NCBI RefSeq assembly: GCF_000961885.1
Contig: NZ_JZKH01000034.1
Coordinates: 16,201-80,200 of the forward strand
Length of the DNA stretch: 64,000 nt
Reading direction: 5' to 3'
From: Streptomyces rubellomurinus
GTDB lineage: Bacteria; Actinomycetota; Actinomycetes; Streptomycetales; Streptomycetaceae
The translations under genes were made by a program, and so were the position numbers. Positions 35,111-42,441 of this stretch are shown here, in pieces (position 1 is the stretch's first letter; every line of letters begins with the position of its first letter). The notes beneath the pieces are model-generated. The model did no database searches. It was not told the DNA's origin and saw only the letters and a program-made list of their open reading frames with translations.

Positions 35111-36195
35111 GGCCGGTTCTCCGCTGCGACGTGCCCGCATCCGGGGCAGGTCCGGGAGGTGTTGCGGGGGTCCACGGCGATCACTTCCCGTCCGGCGCTC
35201 TCAGCCTTGGCATGCAGGATCGTCAGGAACACCCCCCAACCGGCATCCGAGATCGATCGGTTGAGCCCGGCCTTCGCCGCCGCGCCGTTGGGCAGGAAGG
35301 TGCCAGGCTGGTCGGGGTCGGGCTTCGGTGCGGGGGCCTTGACCATGTTGCGGATCTTGAGGTCTTCGTGCGCGATCAGGTCGTGTGAACGGACCAGGTC
35401 GAGGGCCGTCTTGTGGGCGTGGTCGAGGCGTTGACGGCGGACCTTGCGGTGAAGGTCGGCGACCTTCCGGACGGCCTTGCGGCGGCGATTGCTGCGCCGC
35501 TTGCACCGGGCGAGGGCCTGCTGTGCGGCTTCGAGCTTCGCGGCGGCCTTGCGGCCGTGTCGGGGGTTGGGCACGAACTCGCCGCCCGAGTCGGCGAGGA
35601 AGTTGGCTATGCCCATGTCGATGCCGACCACGGATCCGGTCGCGGGCAGCGGCTCGGGCTCGGCCTGCTCGGCGGTCAGGATGACGTACCAGCGCTTTCC
35701 CTCGCGCTTGACGGACACGGTCTTGACCTTGCCGACCACGGGCCTGTGCTGGTTGACCTTGACGTGCCCGACACCCTGGAACCGGACGCGGGTGACCGGG
35801 TCGTGCGGGGTGGAGTTCCAACGGCAGCCGTCCCCGTCCCCGGGGAAGTCCACCGTGTCGAACCACATCGCGCCTCGGAAGCGCGGGTATCCGGGCTTCT
35901 CGCCGGACTTGACCCGGCGGAAGAACGCAGCGAACGCCTTGTCCAGACGGCGGAGCGTCGCCTGGTGAGAAGAGAAGGACCAGCGGCCCTGCCGCTCCGG
36001 GTCGAACGCCCGGATCTCCTTGAGCTGCGCGGACTGGTCGCCGTACCGGACGGTCGTCTTCGAGACGTGCCGGTAGGCGTCCCGGCGTTCCTGCAACGCC
36101 CCGTTGTAGAGCGAGCAGTGGTCGCGCAGCATCTCGGCGAGCGCCTGCGCTTGGCCCACGGTGGGCCGCATGACGAACTTGTACGCACGGATCAT
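34996..36195 (-). CDS. tnpB: RNA-guided endonuclease TnpB
   Basis: An apparently intact protein of 399 residues. The RuvC-like site is complete: Asp in V-V-G-I-D-M-G near 188, Glu in L-I-A-H-E-D-L-K near 280 and Asp in A-H-A-D-T-V-G-A-I-N near 375. A zinc ribbon (C-P-G-C and C-V-S-C) lies between the last two, and the N-terminal helix-turn-helix region carries Y-K-F-V-M-R-P-T. TnpB cuts DNA next to a short TAM under omega-RNA guidance and helps retain the element. ATG 36195 is preferred over GTG 36204 because GAGGGGG is at the right distance. Confidence 0.9.
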   Translation of the reverse strand: MIRAYKFVMRPTVGQAQALAEMLRDHCSLYNGALQERRDAYRHVSKTTVRYGDQSAQLKEIRAFDPERQGRWSFSSHQATLRRLDKAFAAFFRRVKSGEKPGYPRFRGAMWFDTVDFPGDGDGCRWNSTPHDPVTRVRFQGVGHVKVNQHRPVVGKVKTVSVKREGKRWYVILTAEQAEPEPLPATGSVVGIDMGIANFLADSGGEFVPNPRHGRKAAAKLEAAQQALARCKRRSNRRRKAVRKVADLHRKVRRQRLDHAHKTALDLVRSHDLIAHEDLKIRNMVKAPAPKPDPDQPGTFLPNGAAAKAGLNRSISDAGWGVFLTILHAKAESAGREVIAVDPRNTSRTCPGCGHVAAENRPTQETFHCVSCGHCAHADTVGAINVLRAGLVRRDACQG

Positions 36196-36281
36196 CCGAC
36201 CCACCCCCTCTCGACTCGGCGATCAACATGCCACACACCACTGACACACGGCACGATCCGGCCAGCCTCACCGGGTGAGGG

Positions 36282-36685
36282 TGAACCGCGCCGGGGGCGG
36301 GGCGCGAACTTTCCGTCCGGCGGGGCGGGCCGCAGTGGACGTGCGCGCTTCCGCGCCGGACGTGAGCGTTTTCACGCCGGACAGGAGCGCGTCCACGGAG
36401 CCGAGGGGATGCTTCGTGGACGCGCGGAACCTGTGAGGTTGGGGTGGCTTCCGGGCGTAACGCTCAGCCCTCCAGCCGGTAGTTCGATCGTCGACCGAGG
36501 TAGTCGCCAGCGGCAGACCCTGATCCGTCTCGATCTGTCGCCACTGCCTCCTGCGGTCGAACTCCTTCAGCTACCTCACAGGTCCACTCCCATCATGCGC
36601 TTCCGGGGCCGCGCGCACCAGGGGCAAAGCTCCCCAAATCGGAATAAATTTCGCCCCTGGCGTGCGCGGGTCCCCGAGGGAGCTG
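36282..36685. other. Gene-free flank of the TnpB element with tandem repeats and hairpins
   Basis: Three 21-bp units (36338-36358, 36359-36379, 36380-36400) run head to tail; the first two share GACGTG at one end and GCCG at the other. An inverted repeat with 11-base arms GCGCGTCCACG and CGTGGACGCGC follows (36387-36397 with 36415-36425). I find no coding sequence. Part of this may be the original upstream region of the broken phosphatase gene. Confidence 0.5.
36611..36668. terminator. Long hairpin after the PNGase gene
   Basis: CCAGGGGC (36618-36625) pairs with GCCCCTGG (36653-36660), and six more pairs form outside across a two-base bulge. The loop is strikingly AT-rich (36636-36652). It lies 18 bases beyond the stop of the minus-strand PNGase gene, so termination is the simplest role. 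Confidence 0.6.
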
Positions 36686-38350
36686 CTACGGCTTCGGCCA
36701 GCCGTCCACGAAGCTCAGCGTCCGGTGGTACGGCCCCTCGGGCCCGTCGCTGCGGTAGTCCTCCGTGCTGCTGCCGGTGCGGACGGTGCGGTCCCCGTCG
36801 TGCCGCTGGGCGGTGGGCCGCAGGGTGTGGTCGACGGTGGCGCGCTCGGTGACGTGGTTGCCGGTCGCGGTGGTGGCCTCCCGGTGGTAGCCGAGGTCCA
36901 TCGCGGTGCGCTGGTCGGTGTTCCCGGCCGCGTCGTGGGTCACCAGGTAGGTGACGTCCAGCGGTTCGCCCTCGTGCACGGTGGTGGTGCGGTGCGGGCC
37001 GCCGCCCCAGGTGCTGGTGCTGCGGGTGAGGTCGGCGAGGTTGTGCAGGGTGACGTCGTTGCCGCTGTCGCGCAGCTGCTGGGCGGAGCTGAACGCGAGG
37101 TCGTCGCGGACCTCGGTGGTGACCCGGCCGTGCGAGGTCTGTACCCAGCCGCGGGCGAGGTCGTGCCGCGCGGCGGTGACCGTCCAGTCGCCGCTGCCGC
37201 CGCCGTGGTCGGCGAGCTGCGTGGTGACGGCGGCCTCCGGGGCGACCCGGTGGTCGGTGAGCGCGCCGGTGGTGCGGGCGGTGCCGTGGTCGGTCTCGGC
37301 GAACAGGTTGACCTGGCCGGTCCACAGGTCGTTGCTCTGCGCCTCGCTGGCGTTCACCGCGATCCCGAGGGTGTGCGGGCGCCCGTCCAGCAGCAGGCCG
37401 ACGTACGGGGTGAGGTCGAGCCGGTAGGCGGGCAGGTCGAAGGCGAAGATGCCGGGGACGGGCCGCCACAGCAGCGGGTCCCAGCCGCCGGTGTAGATCA
37501 CCGGGTACGGCCAGACCGCGCCCGCGATCCGGCCGTCCACGCTGAGCCGCAGCTCGCGGAACGGGCCCTTGCCGCAGAGGCCGGCGCCGGGGTTCGCGGT
37601 GGCGAAGGCGTCCGGCGCGGAGGCGTACGCGAACTCCTCGCAGGCGCCGCCGCTGCGGGCGTACACCTCGGCGGTGAGGCGTTCGAGGTTCTGCGGGAAG
37701 GTGAGGCTGCCGGTGGCCGCCGGGGCGGCCTGGCTGAGCGAGAACGGCCCGGTGGTGAGCAGCCGGTCGGCGGTGCGGGCGGCGGGCCAGCGGTCGTCCG
37801 CGGTGTAGAAGGTGAGGCTCGCGCTGATCGTGAAGACGCCGGTGTAGGTGGCGTCGGTGACGTTGGCGAGGTCGAAGGAGAACGGCTGCGGGCCGGCCGC
37901 GAACAGCGGCGCGTAGCGGGTGACGTCGTGCTCCAGCCGCCACTCGATGCCGTCCTTGGACGGCTCCGGGGTGGAGGAGAGCATGACCTGCACGCCGCCG
38001 ACGCGGACGCCGAACATCCGGTCGAACTGCCGCCCGGCGACCTGCCCGTGGAGGTCGAGCACGACGGCGGACCACGGCCCGGCGCAGTCGGCGGGCGGGG
38101 TGAGGGTGGTGGTGTACGGGGTGTCCGGCGGGTTGCCGTACCCGTTGCGGAACTGCCGCTCGTGCATCACCTCGACGGTGCAGGAGCGGGTGTCGGGGCG
38201 GGTGAGCGGGCGGGTGGCGGTGACCGGGTCGTGGTAGTCGGTGCCGAAGTCGGCGTGGGCGGGGCCGGCGGCGGTGAGGCTGCCGGCGATCACCAGGGCG
38301 GCGGCGCCGAGCAACCGGGCGGCGCGGTGGAGGAGTTGGCGGACGGCCAA
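36686..38350 (-). CDS. Secreted PNGase A-like peptide amidase
   Basis: A 554-residue exported protein of the peptide-N4-(N-acetyl-beta-glucosaminyl)asparagine amidase A family, which removes N-glycans from glycopeptides. The signal peptide ends at G-P-A-H-A near residue 36. Family pieces are visible: C-T-V-E-V-M-H, W-S-A-V-V-L-D-L-H-G, G-R-Q-F-D-R-M-F-G-V and the later G-G-W-D-P-L-L-W-R-P-V-P-G-I. TTG 38350 is chosen as start because GGGGGGA stands eight bases upstream and a normal Arg-then-hydrophobic leader follows. It is an orphan in its transcript. Such enzymes help saprophytes use fungal or plant glycoproteins. Confidence 0.85.
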   Translation of the reverse strand: MAVRQLLHRAARLLGAAALVIAGSLTAAGPAHADFGTDYHDPVTATRPLTRPDTRSCTVEVMHERQFRNGYGNPPDTPYTTTLTPPADCAGPWSAVVLDLHGQVAGRQFDRMFGVRVGGVQVMLSSTPEPSKDGIEWRLEHDVTRYAPLFAAGPQPFSFDLANVTDATYTGVFTISASLTFYTADDRWPAARTADRLLTTGPFSLSQAAPAATGSLTFPQNLERLTAEVYARSGGACEEFAYASAPDAFATANPGAGLCGKGPFRELRLSVDGRIAGAVWPYPVIYTGGWDPLLWRPVPGIFAFDLPAYRLDLTPYVGLLLDGRPHTLGIAVNASEAQSNDLWTGQVNLFAETDHGTARTTGALTDHRVAPEAAVTTQLADHGGGSGDWTVTAARHDLARGWVQTSHGRVTTEVRDDLAFSSAQQLRDSGNDVTLHNLADLTRSTSTWGGGPHRTTTVHEGEPLDVTYLVTHDAAGNTDQRTAMDLGYHREATTATGNHVTERATVDHTLRPTAQRHDGDRTVRTGSSTEDYRSDGPEGPYHRTLSFVDGWPKP

Positions 38351-38501
38351 GGTCGGATCCCCCCGGGTCGGGTGGCCCGGGGCGCTGCCTCGGGCCGGGT
38401 GGATGGTCCGCGCATCCTTCCGGTGGCGGCATGTCAGCGTCAAGGGTCGGCCGTGGCGGGGATGTTGGTGCGGGTGGTGGCGGGTGGTGGCGGGTGAGCG
38501 G

Positions 38502-39416
38502 CTACGGGCGCCGCCGGTGGTGTTCGAGGGCCGCCGCCTCCTGTCGGATCAGGTCCCGCAGCGCCGCCAGCCGGGGCCGGCGGTCGTCCAGCCGCCACTG
38601 CATCTCCAGCGGCAGGACGGCCCGGCCCTCCAGCCGTACGGTGGCCACGGCCTCGGTGAGGTGGCCGGTCATCGAGCCGGGCACCAGCGAGAACGCGCGG
38701 TTGCGGGCGAGCAGGTAGAGCCGGGAGCCGACGATCCGCGGCGGGCTGACCAGCACCGGTGGGTCGACGCCGTGCTCCGCGCACAGGCCGAGCACGTGGT
38801 CGTAGTAGCGCGGGTGCTGCTCGCGCGGCCACAACAGCAGGGGCAGGTCCCGCAGTTCGGCCAGGCGCAGGCTGTCCCGGCCGGCCAGCGGGTGGTCCCG
38901 GCCGAGGGCGACCACGACCGGCTCGTCGGCGATCCGCTCCAGCCGGTAGCCGTCCGCCTCGGCGAGGAAGCGGCCGAGGCCGATGTCGGCCAGCTCGGCG
39001 GCCAGGGTCGCGGTCACCTGCCCGGTGTCGACGGCGAGTTCGGTGGTGTCGAGGCCGGGCAGCTCCTGCTCGGCCCGGCTGACCACGGCGGGCAGCAGCC
39101 GGTTCACCACGCTCGGCGAGGCGACGATCCGGGCCGTCCCCAGCCGGGACTCCTCGTGCAGCCGGACCCGGGCCAGCAGCGCCTCGGCCTGCCCGAGCAG
39201 CCGCGCGCTCTCGGCGGCCATCACCTCGCCCGCCTCGGTCAGCACGACCGAGCGGCGGCTGCGGTCGAACAGCTCGACGCCGACCGTCCGCTCCAGCCGG
39301 GCGACCTCCTGACTGACCGTGGGCTGGGAGATGTGCAGCCGCTCGGCGGCCCGTCCGAAGTGCAGCGTCTCGGCGACGGTGAGGAAGACCTGGAGCTGGC
39401 GCAAGGTGAATGCCAT
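38502..39416 (-). CDS. LysR family regulator divergent from psuG
   Basis: A 304-residue LysR-type protein: helix-turn-helix at 18-40 (F-G-R-A-A-E-R-L-H-I-S-Q-P-T-V-S-Q-E) and a periplasmic-binding-like effector domain with the S-V-V-N-R-L-L-P opening. It diverges from psuG across 139 bases that hold an ATAGG/CCTAT dyad. By the usual LysR rule it should control psuGK and itself; the ligand is perhaps a pseudouridine metabolite. Confidence 0.9.
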   Translation of the reverse strand: MAFTLRQLQVFLTVAETLHFGRAAERLHISQPTVSQEVARLERTVGVELFDRSRRSVVLTEAGEVMAAESARLLGQAEALLARVRLHEESRLGTARIVASPSVVNRLLPAVVSRAEQELPGLDTTELAVDTGQVTATLAAELADIGLGRFLAEADGYRLERIADEPVVVALGRDHPLAGRDSLRLAELRDLPLLLWPREQHPRYYDHVLGLCAEHGVDPPVLVSPPRIVGSRLYLLARNRAFSLVPGSMTGHLTEAVATVRLEGRAVLPLEMQWRLDDRRPRLAALRDLIRQEAAALEHHRRRP

Positions 39417-39435
39417 GGTCCGAGCGTAGGCCAGA

Positions 39436-39457
39436 CCGATAGGGGAAAGCCTATGGG
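39436..39457. promoter_or_regulatory. LysR-type operator between the LysR gene and psuG
   Basis: Inverted arms CCGATAGG (39436-39443) and CCTATGGG (39450-39457) pair at seven of eight positions around a six-base spacer, and the site starts 20 bases from the LysR start codon. This is the ATA-containing dyad form many LysR proteins bind. Confidence 0.65.
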
Positions 39458-39555
39458 AACGCCCGTTACTGATTCTGGATCCCGATACGAACCGTCCTTA
39501 CGCTGAAGCCCACGTTGCCCCGCCGCAGTGGCATCCGAGGAAAGAGCACGCACCC

Positions 39556-40518
39556 ATGACCGCACTGCCCGACAGCCCGTCCGCCGCCGCTCCCGCGCAG
39601 GCCGTCCGCGTCTCCGAGGAGGTCGCGCGGGCCGTCGCCGAAGGCCGGCCCGTGGTCGCCCTGGAGTCGACGATCTTCACCCACGGCCTGCCGCGCCCGC
39701 GCAACCTGGCCGTCGCGCTGGAGGCGGAGCGGCAGCTGCGGGACGCCGGCGTCGTCCCGGCGACCATCGGCGTGCACGCGGGCGTGCCCACGGTCGGCCT
39801 GAGCACCGAGCAGATCACCGAACTGTCCGCGACGGACGGCCTGGACAAGGTCAGCCTGCGCGACCTGCCGGTGGTCGCCGCGCTCGGCCGGCACGGCGGC
39901 ACCACCGTCGCCGCCACCGCCTTCCTCGCCCACCGCGCGGGCATCCGGGTGTTCTCCACCGGCGGCCTGGGCGGCGTCCACTTCGGCGCCTCCGAGAGCT
40001 TCGACGAGTCCGCCGACATGACCGTGCTGGCCGCCGTGCCCGTCACCGTGATCAGCGCCGGCGTGAAGTCGATCCTCGACATCCGGGCGACCCTGGAGCG
40101 CTTCGAGACCTACAACATCCCGGTCATCGGCTACCGCACCCGCAAGTACCCCGGCTTCTACGTCACCGACTCCGGCCACGAGATCAACTTCGCCGTCGAG
40201 TCGCCGGCCGAGGCCGCCGGGGTCATCGACGCCCGCGACCGGCTCGGACTGCCGCAGGCCGTCCTGATCGCCAACCCGGTCGACCCGGCCAAGCAGTTGC
40301 CGCCGGAGGAACTCGACGGCATCCTGGCCCGCGCCTGGGCCGAGGCCGAGCGCCAGGGCGTCACCGGCAACGCCTCCACCCCCTTCCTGCTCGACTTCAT
40401 CCAGCGCGACACCGGCGGCCGCAGCCTGGAGGTCAACGTCGAGGTCTACCGGGGCAACGTCCGCCTCGGCGGCGAGATCGCCACCGCGCTGGCCGCCGCT
40501 GCCACCTCAGGGTCCTGA
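39556..40518 (+). CDS. psuG: Pseudouridine-5'-phosphate glycosidase
   Basis: A 320-residue enzyme that splits pseudouridine 5'-phosphate into uracil and ribose 5-phosphate, breaking a C-C glycosidic bond. The family core is unmistakable: A-L-E-S-T-I-F-T-H-G-L-P near 35, V-G-L-S-T-E-Q, the K-V-S-L-R-D-L catalytic lysine region, G-G-V-H-F-G-A and A-N-P-V-D. The kinase that makes its substrate follows two bases after the stop. ATG 39556; control is probably by the divergent LysR protein. Confidence 0.94.
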   Translation: MTALPDSPSAAAPAQAVRVSEEVARAVAEGRPVVALESTIFTHGLPRPRNLAVALEAERQLRDAGVVPATIGVHAGVPTVGLSTEQITELSATDGLDKVSLRDLPVVAALGRHGGTTVAATAFLAHRAGIRVFSTGGLGGVHFGASESFDESADMTVLAAVPVTVISAGVKSILDIRATLERFETYNIPVIGYRTRKYPGFYVTDSGHEINFAVESPAEAAGVIDARDRLGLPQAVLIANPVDPAKQLPPEELDGILARAWAEAERQGVTGNASTPFLLDFIQRDTGGRSLEVNVEVYRGNVRLGGEIATALAAAATSGS

Positions 40519-40520
40519 CC

Positions 40521-41399
40521 GTGCTCGGGGTGCTCGGCGACCTCGTCGAGGACGTCGTGGTCTGGGTCGACGGCCCGCTGCGGCACGGCACCGACTCCTG
40601 CGCCCAGGTCTTCCGCCGCCGCGGCGGCAGCGCGGCCAACGTCGCCTGCTTCGCCGCCGGGGCCCACCCGGCGCGCTTCCTCGGCTGCGTCGGACCGGAC
40701 CCGGCCGGGGACGCCGTCGTCGCCGAACTCCGGGGCCACGGCGTGGACGTACGGGTCCAGCGGCGCGGCCGCACCGGCAGCATCGTGGTGCTGATCGACC
40801 AGGCCGGCGAACGCACCATGCTGCCCGACCGGGGCGCCGCCAAGCTCCTGGAACGCGTCCCGGACGACTGGCTGGCCGGCCTCGCCCACCTGCACGTGCC
40901 CGCCTACTCCTTCGACGGCGATCCGGTCGGCGCCACCGCGCTCGACGCCCTCGCCCGCGTCCGCCGGGCCGGCGGCACCACCTCGGTGGACGCCTCCTCC
41001 ACCGGCATGCTGGAGCACTACGGGCGGGAGCGCTTCCTCGACCTGCTGGGCGAGTTGGCGCCCACCTTCCTGTTCGCCAACCGCTCCGAGGCCGACTACC
41101 TCGGCCTCCTGGCGGCCGGCCGGCCCGGCCCCGAGCGGGCCCGGCTCCCGGCCACCACGGTCGTCACCAAGGCGGGCGCGGAGCCGACCACGGTCGACGC
41201 GCCCGGCGCGGCGCCGTTCACGGTACCGGTGCCGCCGGTGGCCGAGGTGCGCGACCTCACGGGAGCCGGGGACGCGTTCGCCGCCGGGTTCCTGGCGGGG
41301 TACCTGGCAGCTGGGGCGGGGGATCTGCGCTCGGCGGTCGCCCTCGGCCACCGCAGCGCGGCCCGGGTCCTGGCCTCCCCCGGGGCGTCCTGCGGCTGA
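40521..41399 (+). CDS. psuK: PfkB-family kinase, probable pseudouridine kinase
   Basis: A 292-residue ribokinase-fold enzyme starting directly with the first strand V-L-G-V-L-G-D-L-V-E-D-V. The G-G-S-A-A-N-V-A motif and the anion hole D-L-T-G-A-G-D-A-F are present. Partnership with psuG two bases upstream makes pseudouridine 5'-kinase the best assignment; the family alone would not settle it. GTG 40521 is the only start consistent with the domain. No dedicated PsuT transporter lies nearby. Confidence 0.82.
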   Translation: MLGVLGDLVEDVVVWVDGPLRHGTDSCAQVFRRRGGSAANVACFAAGAHPARFLGCVGPDPAGDAVVAELRGHGVDVRVQRRGRTGSIVVLIDQAGERTMLPDRGAAKLLERVPDDWLAGLAHLHVPAYSFDGDPVGATALDALARVRRAGGTTSVDASSTGMLEHYGRERFLDLLGELAPTFLFANRSEADYLGLLAAGRPGPERARLPATTVVTKAGAEPTTVDAPGAAPFTVPVPPVAEVRDLTGAGDAFAAGFLAGYLAAGAGDLRSAVALGHRSAARVLASPGASCG

Positions 41400-41458
41400 A
41401 CGCGCGCCGGCGGAACGCGCGTCGACAGGGGCGGACCGCGGCGGGCGACCGCCGGTCG

Positions 41459-41680
41459 ATGACTTTGATCCTGGAGAAGTGCGACGGCTACTGCCAGGGC
41501 GTGGACGGCCGAGCCGGGCCCAATCTCGCCTGCACGGGGTGCGGCAGAGCCGTGGCGACCCGGATCGACGACTGCGGCTCGGAACCCCACGACGGGGCCT
41601 TCAGGGACACCCTGGTCGGGTTGCCCGCGATCCGTAGCCCCCGGCTGCGCGGGTATCACGACGCCGCGTACCGGTCGTGA
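41459..41680 (+). CDS. Small Cys-containing hypothetical protein
   Basis: A 73-residue product with C-x-G-C in N-L-A-C-T-G-C-G followed by R-I-D-D-C, and an earlier C-D-G-Y-C. The four or five cysteines could form a small zinc-binding site. Similar short proteins occur in streptomycetes as far as I recall, function unknown. No strong ribosome-binding site precedes ATG 41459, so the start is uncertain. Confidence 0.5.
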   Translation: MTLILEKCDGYCQGVDGRAGPNLACTGCGRAVATRIDDCGSEPHDGAFRDTLVGLPAIRSPRLRGYHDAAYRS

Positions 41681-41773
41681 GCGCCCGTTGGGCGGCTCGG
41701 GGGCCGGCTCCGGACCGTCCCGGCGTCCCGTGACCGTTCCTCCGGGGGTGTGGGCGCGCGTCGGGTGTTCGAG

Positions 41774-42379
41774 TCACGGAGCCGTCGTGGACCGGCCGTC
41801 GAGGTGCGGGAGGAGCTGGACCGCGCTGATCCAGGGGGAGTCGCCGGTCTTCTGGAACGCGCGGACCCTCCAGCGTCCCGCGGGCAGGTCGACGGGGGCC
41901 TGGTCCGGCTCGCCGCTGCCGTCCGGGTAGGGCACGCCGAGGTGCTCGCCGGCCTCGACGGAGTCCATGAGGACCGCCGGTCCGTCGGTCTCCCAGAGGC
42001 CGCACTCCTCCCACGGCGTCGCCGGGTCGTTCAGCGCCGCCTCGGTGACGGCGAGCAACTCGGCGTCGGAGGCGGCGGCGAGCCGGCGCACGAAGGCCCG
42101 CTGCTCCGGCAGGTAGCAGGTGGTGGCGGGCCCGTCGCCCAGCACCAGCGCGGAGACGTCGCCGCGGTCGCGCAGGCCGATCACCTCGGCCAGCTCCTCG
42201 ACCTCGCAGGCCCGGTCGTAGTCGTCGGGCTGGTCGCCGTCACTGATGATCATGCCGTCCTCGGTGCAGCCGCCCCAGTGCTGCAGGGCGGACACCGGGA
42301 CGACGATCAGCGGACCGCCCATGGACTCGACCCAGGTCGGATCGAGGGTCCTTCGGTCGGCAGGTGGATCGGTGCTCAT
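41774..42379 (-). CDS. Immunity protein 21 (Imm21) family
   Basis: A 201-residue cytoplasmic protein with the Imm21 opening W-V-E-S-M-G-G-P-L-I-V-V-P and the C-Y-L-P-E-Q-R-A-F-V-R-R middle. Imm21 proteins are named as immunity partners of polymorphic toxins, but many streptomycete copies stand alone. No toxin gene is adjacent: the neighbours are polX and a small Cys protein. ATG 42379 is chosen because the family begins there; the longer frame upstream is antisense to polX. Confidence 0.8.
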   Translation of the reverse strand: MSTDPPADRRTLDPTWVESMGGPLIVVPVSALQHWGGCTEDGMIISDGDQPDDYDRACEVEELAEVIGLRDRGDVSALVLGDGPATTCYLPEQRAFVRRLAAASDAELLAVTEAALNDPATPWEECGLWETDGPAVLMDSVEAGEHLGVPYPDGSGEPDQAPVDLPAGRWRVRAFQKTGDSPWISAVQLLPHLDGRSTTAP

Positions 42380-42441
42380 GCGTGCAGTGTGCCGCTGACC
42401 GGTGACAAGCGGGGAACCGGGGTGGGGGCGCCCGCCAGGGG

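Larger units (their letters stand above)
34960..36281 (-). mobile_element. IS200/IS605-type element carrying only tnpB
   Basis: The element reads on the minus strand. Its right end is the hairpin ending GGAGGAGTCAC (34960-34970), typical of streptomycete tnpB elements. The left end is placed by inference at the palindrome with arms CCTCACC and GGTGAGG (36266-36280). There is no tnpA, no inverted terminal repeat and no target duplication, as expected for the single-strand peel-and-paste class. It lies next to the broken phosphatase gene. Confidence 0.65.

Noticed and set aside
34996..36195. tnpB as a decayed transposase
   Set aside because: All three RuvC acids and the zinc ribbon are present and the frame is open, so it looks functional.
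41760..41800. GTTCGAGTC stretch resembling a tRNA T-loop
   Set aside because: No acceptor, D or anticodon stems can be built around it; it lies within the 3' flank of the Imm21 gene.
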